DNA of 64,000 nucleotides from Hippasteria phrygiana (lineage: Eukaryota; Echinodermata; Asteroidea; Valvatida; Goniasteridae). The translations under genes were made by a program, and so were the position numbers. Shown in pieces: positions 48,101-57,184 of this stretch (within the stretch, counting starts at the first letter, position 1; the number at the start of each line of letters is the position of its first letter). The DNA lies in the NCBI GenBank assembly GCA_037893225.1, contig JAZGUH010000715.1:372001-436000 (forward strand). The letters run 5' to 3'. Below the pieces are notes generated by a model that saw nothing but the letters and a program-made list of their open reading frames with translations, was not told the origin of the DNA and made no database searches.

Positions 48101-49614
48101 AGTTTTAGATCTGGACTCTACACCAGGCCTGCAACTTCTTGGTGGGGCAAGGCAATCTTTTTCTTTGCAAAGGGCACTTGTATTAGAAAATCAAATGGTC
48201 TATGGGAATATTTCAATAGACATATCAAGGCAATGAGAAAGACCGGAGCATCAGATTGCCTCCGATGCTTCTGTGATATTTTTCCCCTGCGACAAAATAC
48301 AATAGTTGGAAATGCACTACATGCATGGTCACCAAAACGATATCCAAAGCCGAAATGGTTTCTCGTAGCACTCTCTCCAAAAAACAATATAATTTTCAAT
48401 TGAATTTTATCTATGTACAACTTACATGTACATTATACATACACTGTACGAGGTGAGATCAAAAAGTTCCGAGACTGTTCCTGTTGCGAACGAACGGAGC
48501 GCAGCACAAGTACAGTACTGTGCATATATACATGTATGTGTAGCAGGTGTAAGCAATAACTTTCATAAGTATTCCAAGTTATGTACATTACTTGATCAAC
48601 ATCAGCACCTGTGTTACACGCATTTTTGTAACCACTGGTAATTGCGCATTTGTGATTTCACCATGGACATGAAACTTTAGCAGAAGCAGCACCGCACCGA
48701 GTCTGCGAGGATCTCCGTCAACAGGCCCGGGATGACCCAAACTTCATGTCGAAGATCATTATCAGCAGTGACGAGAGTTGGGTCTACGGCTACGACCCAG
48801 AGACCAAACAGCAGTCTACGCAGTGGAAGAGCCCGCAGTCTCAAAGACCGAAGAAGGTGCGTCAACTGATGAGGTCAGTAGCGCACCCAAGAGCACGTTC
48901 ATCGTTTTCCTTGACATTCGCGGGGTTTTGCACCGTGAATTCCTCCCCAGGGTCAGACTGCACTGAGTTCTGCTACATGTATACCATTCTATGAGACGCC
49001 TGAGGCAGAACATTCGGCGCAAACAGCCTTAACTGTGGGTGCTCCAACATGACAACGCGCCCGCTCACAGCGCGTTGAAAACGTGCGAGTTTCTCGCCCG
49101 TAACAACACAACCGTCGCTCCCAACAGCCCCTACTTGCCGGATTTGGCTCCCTGCGACTTCTTTCTGTTCCCCAAAAGTTCAAGCCGAAGGGTCTCCGTT
49201 TTGACACTGTGGAGGAGATTCAGCGAGAATCGCAGATGGTGCTTGATTGACGCGCTTACGGAATATGATTTCCAAGGAGTGTTCCAAGCGTGGCAGAAGC
49301 GCTGGGAGTGGTGTATCACTGCACAAGAGGACTACATGTACATGTACTTTAAAGGGGATAGCAGCTAGATTTTAATTACGGACAGTTTTTGCTTGTATAG
49401 GCGCAGTCTCGGAACTTCTTGATCGTACATCGAAATGAGCTGTTTCACACAGTTTGAGACAGTAGGCTTTCCCTGCAACCATGACGTTAAGGCTGTATTC
49501 TTCAAATATCGATGGAATGTAGCCACTGGGAAAGGAGTTGGTTGTGTAAGTGATAAGTAGGGAGGTCCTGCCAACATCCCTATCGCCGACCAGCACAAGT
49601 TTCACATCTTCCAT
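27189..49614 (-). CDS. Rho-related BTB-domain protein of RacA/RhoBTB type, 10 coding exons, 595 codons
   Basis: Exons in order: 49614-49429, 47436-47268, 46873-46740, 41781-41667, 40823-40636, 37952-37754, 36266-36036, 29598-29501, 28617-28375, 27413-27189. All phases join without stops. Residues 1-163 are a Rho-like G domain whose numbering matches Cdc42 through the switch I stretch (YIPSIFEEY, 32-40). A basic, proline-rich linker follows (164-205), then two BTB domains (about 215-335, [19 protein letters not shown]; about 395-480, [10 protein letters not shown] then TIYAHKIML) and a C-terminal region ending [16 protein letters not shown], close to the RhoBTB tail. There is no CAAX box. Length is near that of the RacA class (about 600). 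RhoBTB proteins act as cullin-3 adaptors. G-domain residues are degenerate (see findings). TTTTCCCAG just before the ATG suggests an upstream non-coding exon. It may be one member of the family rather than the strict RHOBTB orthologue. Confidence 0.9.
27414..28374. other. Last intron of the RacA/RhoBTB gene
   Basis: Contains a (GTTT)n microsatellite at 27569-27604 and no other supported feature. Confidence 0.6.
27569..27604. repeat. (GTTT)n microsatellite
   Basis: About nine tandem GTTT units. Confidence 0.9.
29168..29300 (+). repeat. GGTCTC short-repeat element, right half
   Basis: Tandem variants of GGTCTCGGTCTCG end with GGTCTCGACTACAAC, the exact mirror of the start of the repeat at 25497. 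It lies in a RacA/RhoBTB intron. Confidence 0.6.
29850..30110. mobile_element. hAT-type MITE with (CCCTT)n core
   Basis: The element is 29858-30102. CATTGGCGTATCCAGC at the left faces GCTGGATACGCTACTG at the right. CTATCCGA/CTATCCAA flank it, an 8-bp duplication with one change. A tandem CCCTT array occupies about 29910-29985. Confidence 0.75.
31131..31427. mobile_element. hAT-type MITE with poly-G core
   Basis: The element is 31139-31419. CAGTGGCGTAGCCAGG is mirrored by TGGCTACGCCACTG. TTCATAGA/TTCACAGA flank it (8 bp, one change). The interior is G-rich (GGGGGAAGAGG-like) and produces spurious glycine- and proline-rich frames. Confidence 0.8.
31629..32607. mobile_element. 963-bp non-autonomous transposon with perfect 8-bp target duplication
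   Basis: The element is 31637-32599. TAAGCTTGTGCGGTTTTAG at the left is mirrored by TAAACCGCACAAGCTTA at the right. ATCTAGTG stands at 31629-31636 and 32600-32607. No transposase is encoded. An 8-bp duplication suggests the hAT superfamily. Confidence 0.8.
32608..32716. repeat. Degenerate (CCGAA)n repeat
   Basis: Several GAACCGAACC units with the mirror GGTTCGGAAGTTCGGC at the right end. It abuts the target duplication of the preceding element. A similar tract lies at 35570-35645. Confidence 0.65.
32717..34500. other. Intron sequence of the RacA/RhoBTB gene
   Basis: AT-rich and non-coding as far as I can see; several TGTACATG runs. The motif TATACTCAGTGCTTTCCGAG near 33578 is the inverse of CGGAAAGCACCGAGTATACA at about 31033, so 31.0-31.1 and 33.5-33.6 kb form a distant inverted pair. 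Confidence 0.4.
34501..35357. mobile_element. 845-bp non-autonomous transposon with 6-bp direct repeats
   Basis: The element is 34507-35351. CAGGGATGCCAG at the left is mirrored by CTGGCATCCCTG at the right. CATTGT stands directly outside both ends (34501-34506 and 35352-35357). CAGGG termini are hAT-like; the 6-bp duplication matches that of the hAT transposon at 57.2 kb. Confidence 0.75.
35570..35645. repeat. Degenerate (CCGAA)n repeat
   Basis: Two blocks of CCCGAACCGAACCGA separated by about 40 bp; same word as at 32.6 kb. Confidence 0.6.
36736..36808 (-). repeat. tRNA-like SINE head
   Basis: A 73-nt cloverleaf-like sequence with a pol III A box (TAGCTCAGTTGG) and a perfect B box (GGTTCGAATC). 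The acceptor stem has mismatches and the anticodon loop lacks the usual U33, so it is a SINE promoter part and not a working tRNA gene. Confidence 0.7.
37061..37132 (-). repeat. tRNA-like SINE head
   Basis: Same tRNA-like unit, lacking one base in the 5' acceptor strand; A and B boxes are present (GCTCGGTTGG, GGTTCGAATCC). Confidence 0.65.
37401..37473 (+). repeat. tRNA-like SINE head
   Basis: Same unit on the plus strand, ending in CCA, with A box TAGCTCAGTTGG and B box GGTTCGATTCC. It is the mirror of the 36736 copy. Confidence 0.7.
37953..40635. other. RacA/RhoBTB intron, no element recognised
   Basis: AT-rich from 38.1 to 39.2 kb. From 39.25 to 40.45 kb the sequence is richer in CpG (for example ATGCCGCGGCCGGTCG near 39909) and could be a CpG-island-like segment, but there is no gene start that I can support. 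Confidence 0.35.
40915..41004 (-). repeat. Degraded tRNA-like SINE head
   Basis: Recognisable B-box half and CTCCGGATTACCGTAC core, interrupted near its 5' end by an ACATGTACATGTAC insertion. Confidence 0.55.
41857..42047. mobile_element. TTAA-ended MITE (piggyBac-like)
   Basis: TTAACCCCTTGAGTACGG at the left and the inverse of TTAACCTCTTAAATATGA at the right. Both ends are TTAA followed by CC(C/T)CTT, the style of piggyBac-type non-autonomous elements. Confidence 0.5.
42560..44868 (+). pseudogene. Decayed retroelement gag-like ORF, split by an insertion
   Basis: The left part (about 42580-42808) reads [12 protein letters not shown], then after a frameshift [33 protein letters not shown]. 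The right part (44660-44868) continues with [19 protein letters not shown] and [17 protein letters not shown]. From memory this pairing (a PGN..QF.FN-like motif, then a helical GD/ER segment and a 'GW..V' motif) occurs in the gag-like ORF upstream of reverse transcriptase in tyrosine-recombinase (DIRS-like) retroelements of invertebrates; that assignment is tentative. The two halves are separated by the 1.86 kb repeat element at 42809-44666. It is inside a RacA/RhoBTB intron. Confidence 0.45.
42809..44666 (+). mobile_element. Tandem-repeat transposon with 3' hairpin and dense TGACGTCA sites
   Basis: The left end GGCTTTTCCG (42809) is mirrored by CGGAAAAGCC (ending 44666). Just inside the right end a second copy makes a hairpin (GGCCTTTTCCGAC / GTCGGAAAAGCC) preceded by an AAGAAGAAGAA tract. 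Three head-to-tail units of about 595 bp fill the element, marked by ATTACAAAAAGAATTT at about 43008, 43603 and 44190. TGACGTCA or one-off variants occur well over ten times, mostly as GATGACGTCATCATGACGTC. No ORF of its own. Central tandem repeats, inverted subterminal sequence and a 3' stem-loop recall Helentron-type non-autonomous elements, but this is inference. Confidence 0.6.
44869..46739. other. RacA/RhoBTB intron with SINE and inverted repeat
   Basis: Besides the tRNA-like unit at 45144, CACCGTTTTCACGAAGAGA near 45661 is mirrored by TCTCTTCGTGAAAACGGTG near 46264. The word TTCGTGAAAACG also recurs near 45898 and 46083. It looks like a foldback element of about 0.6-0.9 kb. Confidence 0.45.
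45144..45216 (-). repeat. tRNA-like SINE head
   Basis: 73-nt tRNA-like unit with A box (TAGCTCAGTTGG) and B-box-like GGTTCAAATC, flanked on the left by the same GTGAACAAAGAAA seen at the 36.7 kb copy. Confidence 0.65.
47753..47894. repeat. 28-bp minisatellite, five copies
   Basis: Five nearly identical copies of TCAATGTGTGATCTAATCAA followed by AGCTTGAC. Located in the first coding intron of the RacA/RhoBTB gene. Confidence 0.9.
48447..49427 (+). mobile_element. Defective mariner element with TA target duplication
   Basis: The element is 48449-49425 with TA on both sides. The left end CGAGGTGAGATCAAAAAGTT and the right end (inverse) CGATCAAGAAGTTCCGAGAC are inverted repeats; the right one lacks 7 bases near its tip. 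At 977 bp it is shorter than the usual 1.3 kb mariner and its transposase is broken. The right end lies 2 bases inside the donor site of the first coding exon of the RacA/RhoBTB gene. Confidence 0.85.
48664..49368 (+). pseudogene. Mariner transposase remnant (DD34D)
   Basis: Fragments in two frames: [18 protein letters not shown] (first Asp), then shifted [17 protein letters not shown], an in-frame TAA at about 49029-49031, LQHDNAPAH (second Asp) and [15 protein letters not shown] (third Asp). Between the second and third Asp are exactly 34 residues, the mariner DD34D spacing. The N-terminal DNA-binding half is mostly missing. It cannot encode a working transposase. Confidence 0.85.
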
Positions 49615-50433
49615 CACTTGTCAAACTGGGAAAATGGGGAGATGAGGAAGTAAATCAAGATAATTAAAAAACTACATGTATTTGGATGGCAACCAGGCAA
49701 CCCATGGTTCTTTACAAAAATACCTTCGAGCCGAGTGTTGAATACTGAATACTCTGAACTCAATGTCAATAAATTTACACTAAGCTTAAAAGTCAAACAA
49801 AGACATGCATGAGACGAGGAGAGGGGATGCTGGCCAATTCCACTCAAGACAAGTCGTCCGCTTAGTAGCCCGCCATTCAAAATTGTTTTAAAATTTCAAT
49901 TTGTTTTTGTGGAAAATGTGTTTGGGTGGGTGGGTGGGTCAAGGAAAATTGTTAAAAATCGAAATTTACTTTTTAATAAAAACAAAGACAAATTAAAGAA
50001 ATGCTCTTTTGATTTGCCAATTCCACTCCCTCATTTCGATTTCGTTTTTTCAACCCTATACCTGTACGGCCTATGCGTAATCTACGTTAGTTCAACAGAG
50101 TGGTTATTCTATACTTCACAGACTGTTAATTCTTAGCTTTTTTGCATTTTGGCACAGCACTGCCATACCGGGCTGCACATTTATTGATCAGATATAAAGG
50201 CATTCCTAAAGGAGGAAACATCATCTTACAACTACCACCGTCTTTGTTTTAAATGTACAATTGAAGCGTGAATTCTTCTTTTTCGCCAAAAATGCTTGGC
50301 AAATGCTTTATGTAATGTCCTTCAGAGATTCAAAAGGACGAAGTAACATTTGTATCACAAAGCTTTTTTAGAGTATTTGAAATGTAAATAACGGTGTATG
50401 AGGCTAGACCTATTTAATTTTTCTGTAAAACCC
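49615..50433. other. Upstream flank of the RacA/RhoBTB coding region
   Basis: Should contain the 5' UTR exon(s) and promoter. An acceptor-like TTTTCCCAG lies 11 bp before the ATG. No TATA box or CpG island is evident. Confidence 0.4.
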
Positions 50434-51622
50434 CTGTCACACCTACCGCGATCAGCCGGCGACCACTTTGCGCTTCCGGACTTTGAAAATGTTCACCAAA
50501 GCGCAGTGACATCGCCGAAAATTGTGAAATCCATGACACAAGGGGCCAATTTCATAAAGCTGTTAAGCACACAAATTTGCTTTCCTTGATAAAAACTGGA
50601 TTACCAACCAGATTTCCATGTGTGGAATATTGCTTTTGACTGACATTCAGCTGTTGTTTGCTTAGCATGAAAATTACATGGACTTTTGGCTGGTTACCTG
50701 TTTTTACTAAGCAAGACGTTTTCATGCTAAGCAAATTTTGGTGCTTAACAGCTCTATGAAATTGGCCCCAGGTACAATGTAGCTTAACAGTAGCTTACAG
50801 AGTACGCTCTTGACTCGCTTATCCCCTATGCGTTCCCATTTGATCTTCAGTGTGCTCTCAATGCACTCCCACTGCGCTCTGTGCGCAGTGCGTCCAAGTC
50901 GCTCTCGCTGCGCTCTCACTACGCTCTCAATACGTTTGCAACTCCCTCAAAGTTCTGCGCGTGCGCGGCGTGTATATAGAGCCTCCTGCGACCTGATCAG
51001 TCTACTTTCTACTTTCAGCCGTTGTGTGTGCACCATGCCAAAAAGAACCATGTTCATGTAGTCCGCCGCCAGAGGGAAGATCTCAGTGTCCAGAGGACGA
51101 GGCAGGGGTCGAGGAAGGCCGTCTCCATCACAGTCTCCACGGTCGTATTACGAGCGTTATATACTCATGGCAGCGCAGTGTGGACGTAGAATGAGCGGAA
51201 ACAAAAGCATAGTGGAAGCGCAGTAACGGCGCAATAAGAACAGGAGAGGCACGTTTTGAGAGCCCAATGAGCGTACGGCAGTCGCACATCAATCGCAAGG
51301 GAAGATTTATGCGACCCCAAGTCGCTTCTATGCATTGTTGCTACATACGTCCACGATACGCTCATGTAGTTCGCTTTGCGCTGCCATGGCGACTGTACTG
51401 CGTCATTACACCGCTCTCGTCAGAGGGCCGACCCACTGCGCTTGTTTTGATCATGCACAAAACAAGTGCCGAGGTTTGGCGCTCAAGGTAGTTCATGGTG
51501 ACCCTACCGTCCTTGACTTGTCACAAAATCGTTCTCAGAGACCTTACTGCACTTTTCCTCATGCTTTCATACTTTTCAGGTCGCAGTGGGAGCGCAAGCG
51601 TGATCGCGGGTAGGTGTGACAG
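50434..51622. mobile_element. 1.2 kb inverted-repeat element with nested MITE
   Basis: CTGTCACACCTACCGCGATCA at 50434 is mirrored by TGATCGCGGGTAGGTGTGAC plus AG ending at 51622. The interior is rich in degenerate TGCGCTCTCACTGCGCTC words and has a TATATAGAGC box near 50970. Another element (50542-50769) is nested inside it. Open frames here are repeat artefacts. Confidence 0.7.
50542..50769. mobile_element. Nested MITE, 228 bp
   Basis: GGGGCCAATTTCATAAAGCT at the left is mirrored by AGCTCTATGAAATTGGCCCC at the right, and the GTTAAGCAC words just inside also pair. It is wholly inside the 50434-51622 element, so it is the younger insertion. Confidence 0.75.
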
Positions 51623-52489
51623 CATTTTAAGTCATGCATTAAAATATACCCAATCCAGTACGCACTGTATACTGGTTTCCGTAGCAGAGACAGGGAACCG
51701 TGCTAATAACCATACACATTGCTTGCGTGTTGCTAAGCCCTGTGGAAAACGTTACGTGTACATGTACTTGCGTGATTTTCACATGCATGTCAACTTCAAA
51801 TAAGGTATTGTGAGTTTCAGAAGTTGTAAAAAAAAAATTACTTTACTTGACTTGGTAAAAAAGTCGGCTACAACACTGGCCGCCGCATGGGTATATGCAT
51901 GGTGGACCATTTCTCCATAATGGGTGGACGATCTGAGTGGCGATATTGTGACAGAGAGCTTTGGCAGTGTTACATGTAAGTTTTTGAAAGTTGTTTATGC
52001 GTTTGTACAAATGTACATTAGGATTTCGAGATCGCTAACCTTTCACAACATTTTTATCATGCCGTAATTTGTAGACGATTTTATCGCCATTTCGGTGATA
52101 TACATTTGTAGCAGGGATTTTGACAACGAAAAAAATCAGTATCGCCAGCGCTAGGTCAGAAGCTGATTATGAAACACAAGAAGTCATCAGAGCATCAGTA
52201 CCAGTTCCCTAAAAAGAACCGGCTCCCGGAAAATTCAATGAAAAACATTTCAGCCCTTGAAATTACATGTAAAGTAAACGGTGTCACCTTGTCACGAGGC
52301 CCATCCTCCATGTATTTTGACGTGCGATACTGTTATATCATGTGTCTTTTTACTGTGAAACTGATGGAGATTCCGTTTTTAAAGCAAAATTAGCATTAAT
52401 TAATTTATTTTCTGTTCCTTGCCTATGATTTCATTTACCGCAACAATCGGCAAGCGTGTAGAATAGAAAGATACTGTGTACACGTGTTA
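51623..52489. other. Non-coding stretch
   Basis: No gene or repeat that I can support. Confidence 0.45.
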
Positions 52490-52995
52490 GTGTACACACA
52501 TGCAAGTGTGTAAACACCTTCAACCGTGGACCTCCTATTGTCCCTCTTTTGTTGGTACTTGAACTTTTTCGGAAGGCCTCCCATATGTTTTGTACACAAT
52601 TTTCAATCGCGGACCTTGACACAATCGTTGACCCTATTGTCCTCTCTCATTGTGTGTTTTTGTTAAAGGTCCACAGTTTGAATAGCTATGTATACAAACG
52701 CGCGCACACACACACAGTCATGTAAACGGGTGCAATCGTGGACCTCCCATTGTTCCTCTTTTGTTTATAATACTAACTTTTTCGGAAGGCCTCCCATTGG
52801 TTTTGTACACGATTTTCAATCGTGGACGTTAGGTCAAACGTGGACCCCTTTGTCTACGCTCGAATTCTTTTGTCCTAGGTCCACGATTGCCGGCATATAC
52901 AAACTCACACACACAAGTGTGTAAATACCAGCAATCGCAGACCTATTGTCCCTCTTTTGTTTGTACTTGAACTTTTTCGGAAGGCCTTCTATTGG
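52490..52995. repeat. Cluster of about 2.3 copies of the CA-flanked MITE
   Basis: The best copy has TGCAATCGTGGACC at 52731-52744 and GGTCCACGATTGC at 52879-52891, matching the 26.9 kb element over the ends and TTTTGTACACGATTTTCAAT. A diverged copy precedes it (52490-52690) and a partial one follows (52921-52990), each with the extra word CTTTTTCGGAAGGCCT. Confidence 0.6.
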
Positions 52996-53454
52996 AACCG
53001 GTTCTGAGTACTGCTGGGAATCGGCTCTGATGGACCCGGCCGGGTACAGTTACAAAATACCCAGCTCTAAATGAGCTTACGTTGCATGAACATGATTATG
53101 CGCGACTGCGACTTTTCATTCCCCGCCCACGACTCTCATATAAGCCTACATGTATAATGTCAGTTATACATGTACATTTTACATGAGCACCAATACGACA
53201 TGCCTACAATTTTCGCATTGGCTTACGTTTAATTATTTATATTTATGCCCCTCTTTATTTAAGCTGTTGCTTTTGCGGGTGCGGCTTTTAAATGTCCACA
53301 ATAGAATAGATTGCACACACATCTCTACTTTAGATGGTCTGAAGCTTGGCTAAATTTGGTCATTCTATTTTGTACTACATGAGGCTACTTGAGGAATCAG
53401 GTTAAATTCAATGAGGAAGTTATTTATTTGCAAAAATACCTTCATCAGTCTTAA

Positions 53455-53655
53455 TTATAGGTTAGGGCGACACATAATGCTACAAAAGAGTGGGTTAGGG
53501 CGACAGTGTTGATTAGGGTGACATATAACCGTCGTCCTTTCCAAAATGTCGCCCTATAATGGAGTGTTTTTCACTATAAGGAAAAGCGAAAAAGTGCTAT
53601 AATAGGGCGACACCTAGTGTTGCCCTATTGAGGTTATTATTAGAAGTGTCGCCCG
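53455..53655. mobile_element. MITE-like element with TAGGGCGACA repeats
   Basis: GGTTAGGGCGACAC at the left faces AGTGTCGCCC at the right; inside, TGTCGCCCTATAATGG (about 53548) pairs with CTATAATAGGGCGACA (about 53597-53612). No ORF. Confidence 0.55.
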
Positions 53656-56600
53656 TTTATTGCATCAGTAATAGGCCTAACTATTACTACTATTGTCACT
53701 TTTTAAAACGATTTAACAGATCTTGAGTTTTTAGCCAACCGTGAAAATCAGGAAATATCTCTTCACAGGTATACCGGGTATTTGCATTTTTGTTTTATTG
53801 AAAGAAAAAAATCCAGCATTGAACTGTAGAAAAAAATTGTGGGCAAAATACAGAACACAGCAATCACAAAATAAGAGGTCAACCACTTAATTGTTGTGCA
53901 TATCTCCCATGTACTCAGTCATATTAATACCGTAAAATGTGGTAACTTTGGCACCCTGGGTAACTTTGGCAAAAAGCCAATTTGTGGCCAGCCAGCATCT
54001 TTACGTCTGTGCATTTTTACATGTACGTGCACGCAATATATCTCCGAGGACAAGAGAAGAAAGGAAACACAAAGAATCCTTTCAGTCCTCGAACGTAGAG
54101 TCTTTTGTTGAAATCGGTCCTCGAACGTAAGGATACGTGCTTAGTCTATGGGGTTTGGCTATATCAAGGGAACAAAAGGAAACACAAAGCTTCGTCCTCG
54201 GACGTATTAGGGAAGTACGACTGTATGTGCAGTGTGCAGTGTGCACGTCGCGCGTGGAGATCCAAGACTAGCCCAGATCGGTCTAGCCAACCCCCAGAGT
54301 AATTGACCTACATGTACATGTATCTCCGTTTGTGAGTTAGCCCCGCCGCTTAGACAACTTTACACACCTGCAGCACGTTGATGCGATGCGCGAAACGTGC
54401 AGCAGTGTATTACGGTGAATCATTGCATACACACTCTCTCTGATGACCGGATATGTCTCAGATTTCTAAAAAAACTTTGCCCACTTGTACATGCAGGCTT
54501 TCGTGCGACTACTTTTTGCAAAAAGTGGAAAAATAGCTTTTCCCAATTTCCAGCCAATCATTATAATGCCTTTCTGAATAATGCAAACTCCCCAGACCCC
54601 ACTCACTTTCACCATTTGTTCACCGTCCGAGAATCGGAAAAACTCAAGAAATATAACATGTATAAACAGAACAAACTACGCTAAACGGGCTTGGCCAATG
54701 TGCTGCAAACAAAATTAGTATAACGTGTTGAGCATTTGCGTTAAATTTGACGTGTATTTGCAGACTGCGTTTCATCGAACAGGTCACACATCATAGGCGC
54801 ACATGCGGCCGAATAATGCGCATCTTTGGAATGTTTTTTGTTTGTCCAAGATTTGGAATATCATGTGATGTTCAACAGACGCTACGATTGGATAATGGTC
54901 ATGAACAGCGATACATGTAGGTCAATTGTGTCATTCAATACATTTATAATATTATCTATTGTACCGGGCCAGTATCGGGTTCAATGCTAGTATGCTCTAT
55001 TAGCCTCGTGACCGCAAAGGGTGCGAGTCTGTGTGATTTCCCCGCAATTGTTTTGACTAGCCAGAGTGATTGCACGTATGTTCACGTCCTATGGGCTCCG
55101 TGCGCAACAAAAGAGGGCGCTGTCCACATAGCAACCGCACTTCCGTGGGGAGTACGTCGCTGGTATTACGCACTGTGCTCCTCGTTCATTTGATACTCGT
55201 ATACCAGTGGGATTGCTTTGTCTGTTTGGCGACTCTCAATAATTGAGTTTTCAATAAGAATATCACAGCGGGAACCAGACACTTAAATTGAAGTCAGGTA
55301 AGATGGCGTCGATTGACCCCCCCCAACTCGCCTTTTCTTTCCGCTGAGGGGGTAGTTGTGCACGGAGCTCATAGGGCCAATGTACATTTAGTTTTTTGAC
55401 ATCGCGCATGCGTAGTATAGCAAAACTGCGGATGAAGGCTGTTTTTCTCGCAAGCAGACGACGCTCGATGAAAATAGCATAGTGTAAATATATAGTGAAT
55501 TTTAATAAACATTTTCAACTGAAAAATTTGAAACTGCCGATTTACTTGTCCATCTTTCGTTTAGAATTTTTACCCTTTAATCATTTTTCATGACAAAAAT
55601 TCCAACGTTCCCTGAAAGAGCAATGATATACAATTTGTTTGACATAGGTTACATTCGTATACATACAAACTTGTTAAATATTATTCATTCAAATCATCTA
55701 CTATTATCGTCCGCGAAACCGTTGTAGCAGTTGTTTTTCGTTGAAAATCTAAGTGTACATTAGTTTCGATTACGAGTATCGAATACTTGGTCTTATGTCA
55801 AATACATTATTTGCGTGTAAGATTTACACCCTTATCCGATCTCAATTGGTATCGACACTGAAGTCTTTTCGGTACAGCCGGTTTCAATGCTTTGCAAGGG
55901 TGGGTTTTGTCCGCTTAACCCTGCGGTGTGCCATGACAATATACATGTACACGCACTGTTGCACCACGTCGGTGCCGTGGCACATCGCAGAGTTAAAGAG
56001 TGGCGGTATGTTGTTGATATATTAATTGCTAATTACACAAGCTTACAACAAATTGCCGGCTAGGTGGAGAATAACGCATAATTCATTTTGCTCATCCAAA
56101 ACTTTGTGACTAAAAACTCTCTCGACAGGCATACATTGTAAGCACAGTTATGGTCTCTCATGACCCAACTATCCAACTGTTCACCACCCCACCCCACCCA
56201 CCCACCCCCCAAAAACAAATATAAATAAATAAATTTAATAAAATAAAAAATACAAATTGTGCCACAGAAAAACAAAATTTGAAACAATTTAATAGGAAAC
56301 TGACATACATTGTACCCAAAGGATTAAATATGTGTATTTTCAATATTCAATGACAAATCCTTTATTTTCAGACAATGTCAGACCGATGCAAAAATCTTTT
56401 AATTAATTTCTCGACTTCTAACACTATTACAATCTTACATGAAATGTAAATTTATAAAAAATCAAGTAGCTGGTTTCATGAATCTGGCCTTTTATGCAGG
56501 CTTAAGTGAAATGTGGAAAAGGGGGGGGGGAGGGGCCAGGGGAGGGTATAATTTTGTTATATCCAAGTTTAAAATGTCTTCTTACAAATGTACATATGCT

Positions 56601-57184
56601 TCATACATGCTATGGCTAAACAGAAAATAGTCTTCAAGCCTCTGCTTTTCTCAATTATCAGCAAAATTATTAAAATTTTAATTACTCACTATTTACAAAA
56701 AATGTACAAGTTTGAAGAAGAGGTACATGTATGTGCTTGATGTCAAGTGTAAGTTGTGAAATACATTTTTTAATGTTTCTCTTTCTGAGACTTTTCCCAA
56801 ACAACATTACAGTCAGGCTCTTCAACACAATTCCAAAGTGTTCAAAATTCAAGTGCAGCTAAATGCATTTAAGTTCTGAACAGAGTCTTTTTACAATACA
56901 GCAGTATCTGTCCCCAAATTGTGAATGTCTAGAAGTGCAACCAAAACAAATAGACTATTAGACTGTGGAGTGCAATGTCCACTTGTCAATAGCAAAAATG
57001 TCAACGGTGGTTCAAACAACATCCAAGCAGACCACATACATGTACATTTAGGGCTCGAATCCAATCTGGACATAAACTTTTATCAGGGCTTCCAACAAAA
57101 AGGAATGTTTTCATACATCTACGTATATACATGTACATGTAGTAGTAGCAAAAACACCTTTCAAGTCAATTTATCACTCAGTGT
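53656..57184. other. 3.5 kb without a supported gene
   Basis: Contains two copies of AAAGGAAACACAAAG followed by CCTCGAACGTA-like words near 54058 and 54175, an ATG in good context (aagATGGCGTCG, about 55303) that stops within 20 codons, the small TTAA element at 55915 and low-complexity AT sequence at 56.2 kb. Confidence 0.4.
55915..55996. mobile_element. 82-bp TTAA-ended inverted repeat
   Basis: TTAACCCTGCGGTGTGCCA at the left and TGGCACATCGCAGAGTTAA at the right pair with two to three changes. TTAA followed by CCCT is piggyBac-like; it is a tiny non-autonomous element. Confidence 0.55.

Noticed and set aside
48447..49427. Functional mariner transposase
   Set aside because: The frame is broken, an in-frame stop precedes the second catalytic Asp and the N-terminal half is missing.
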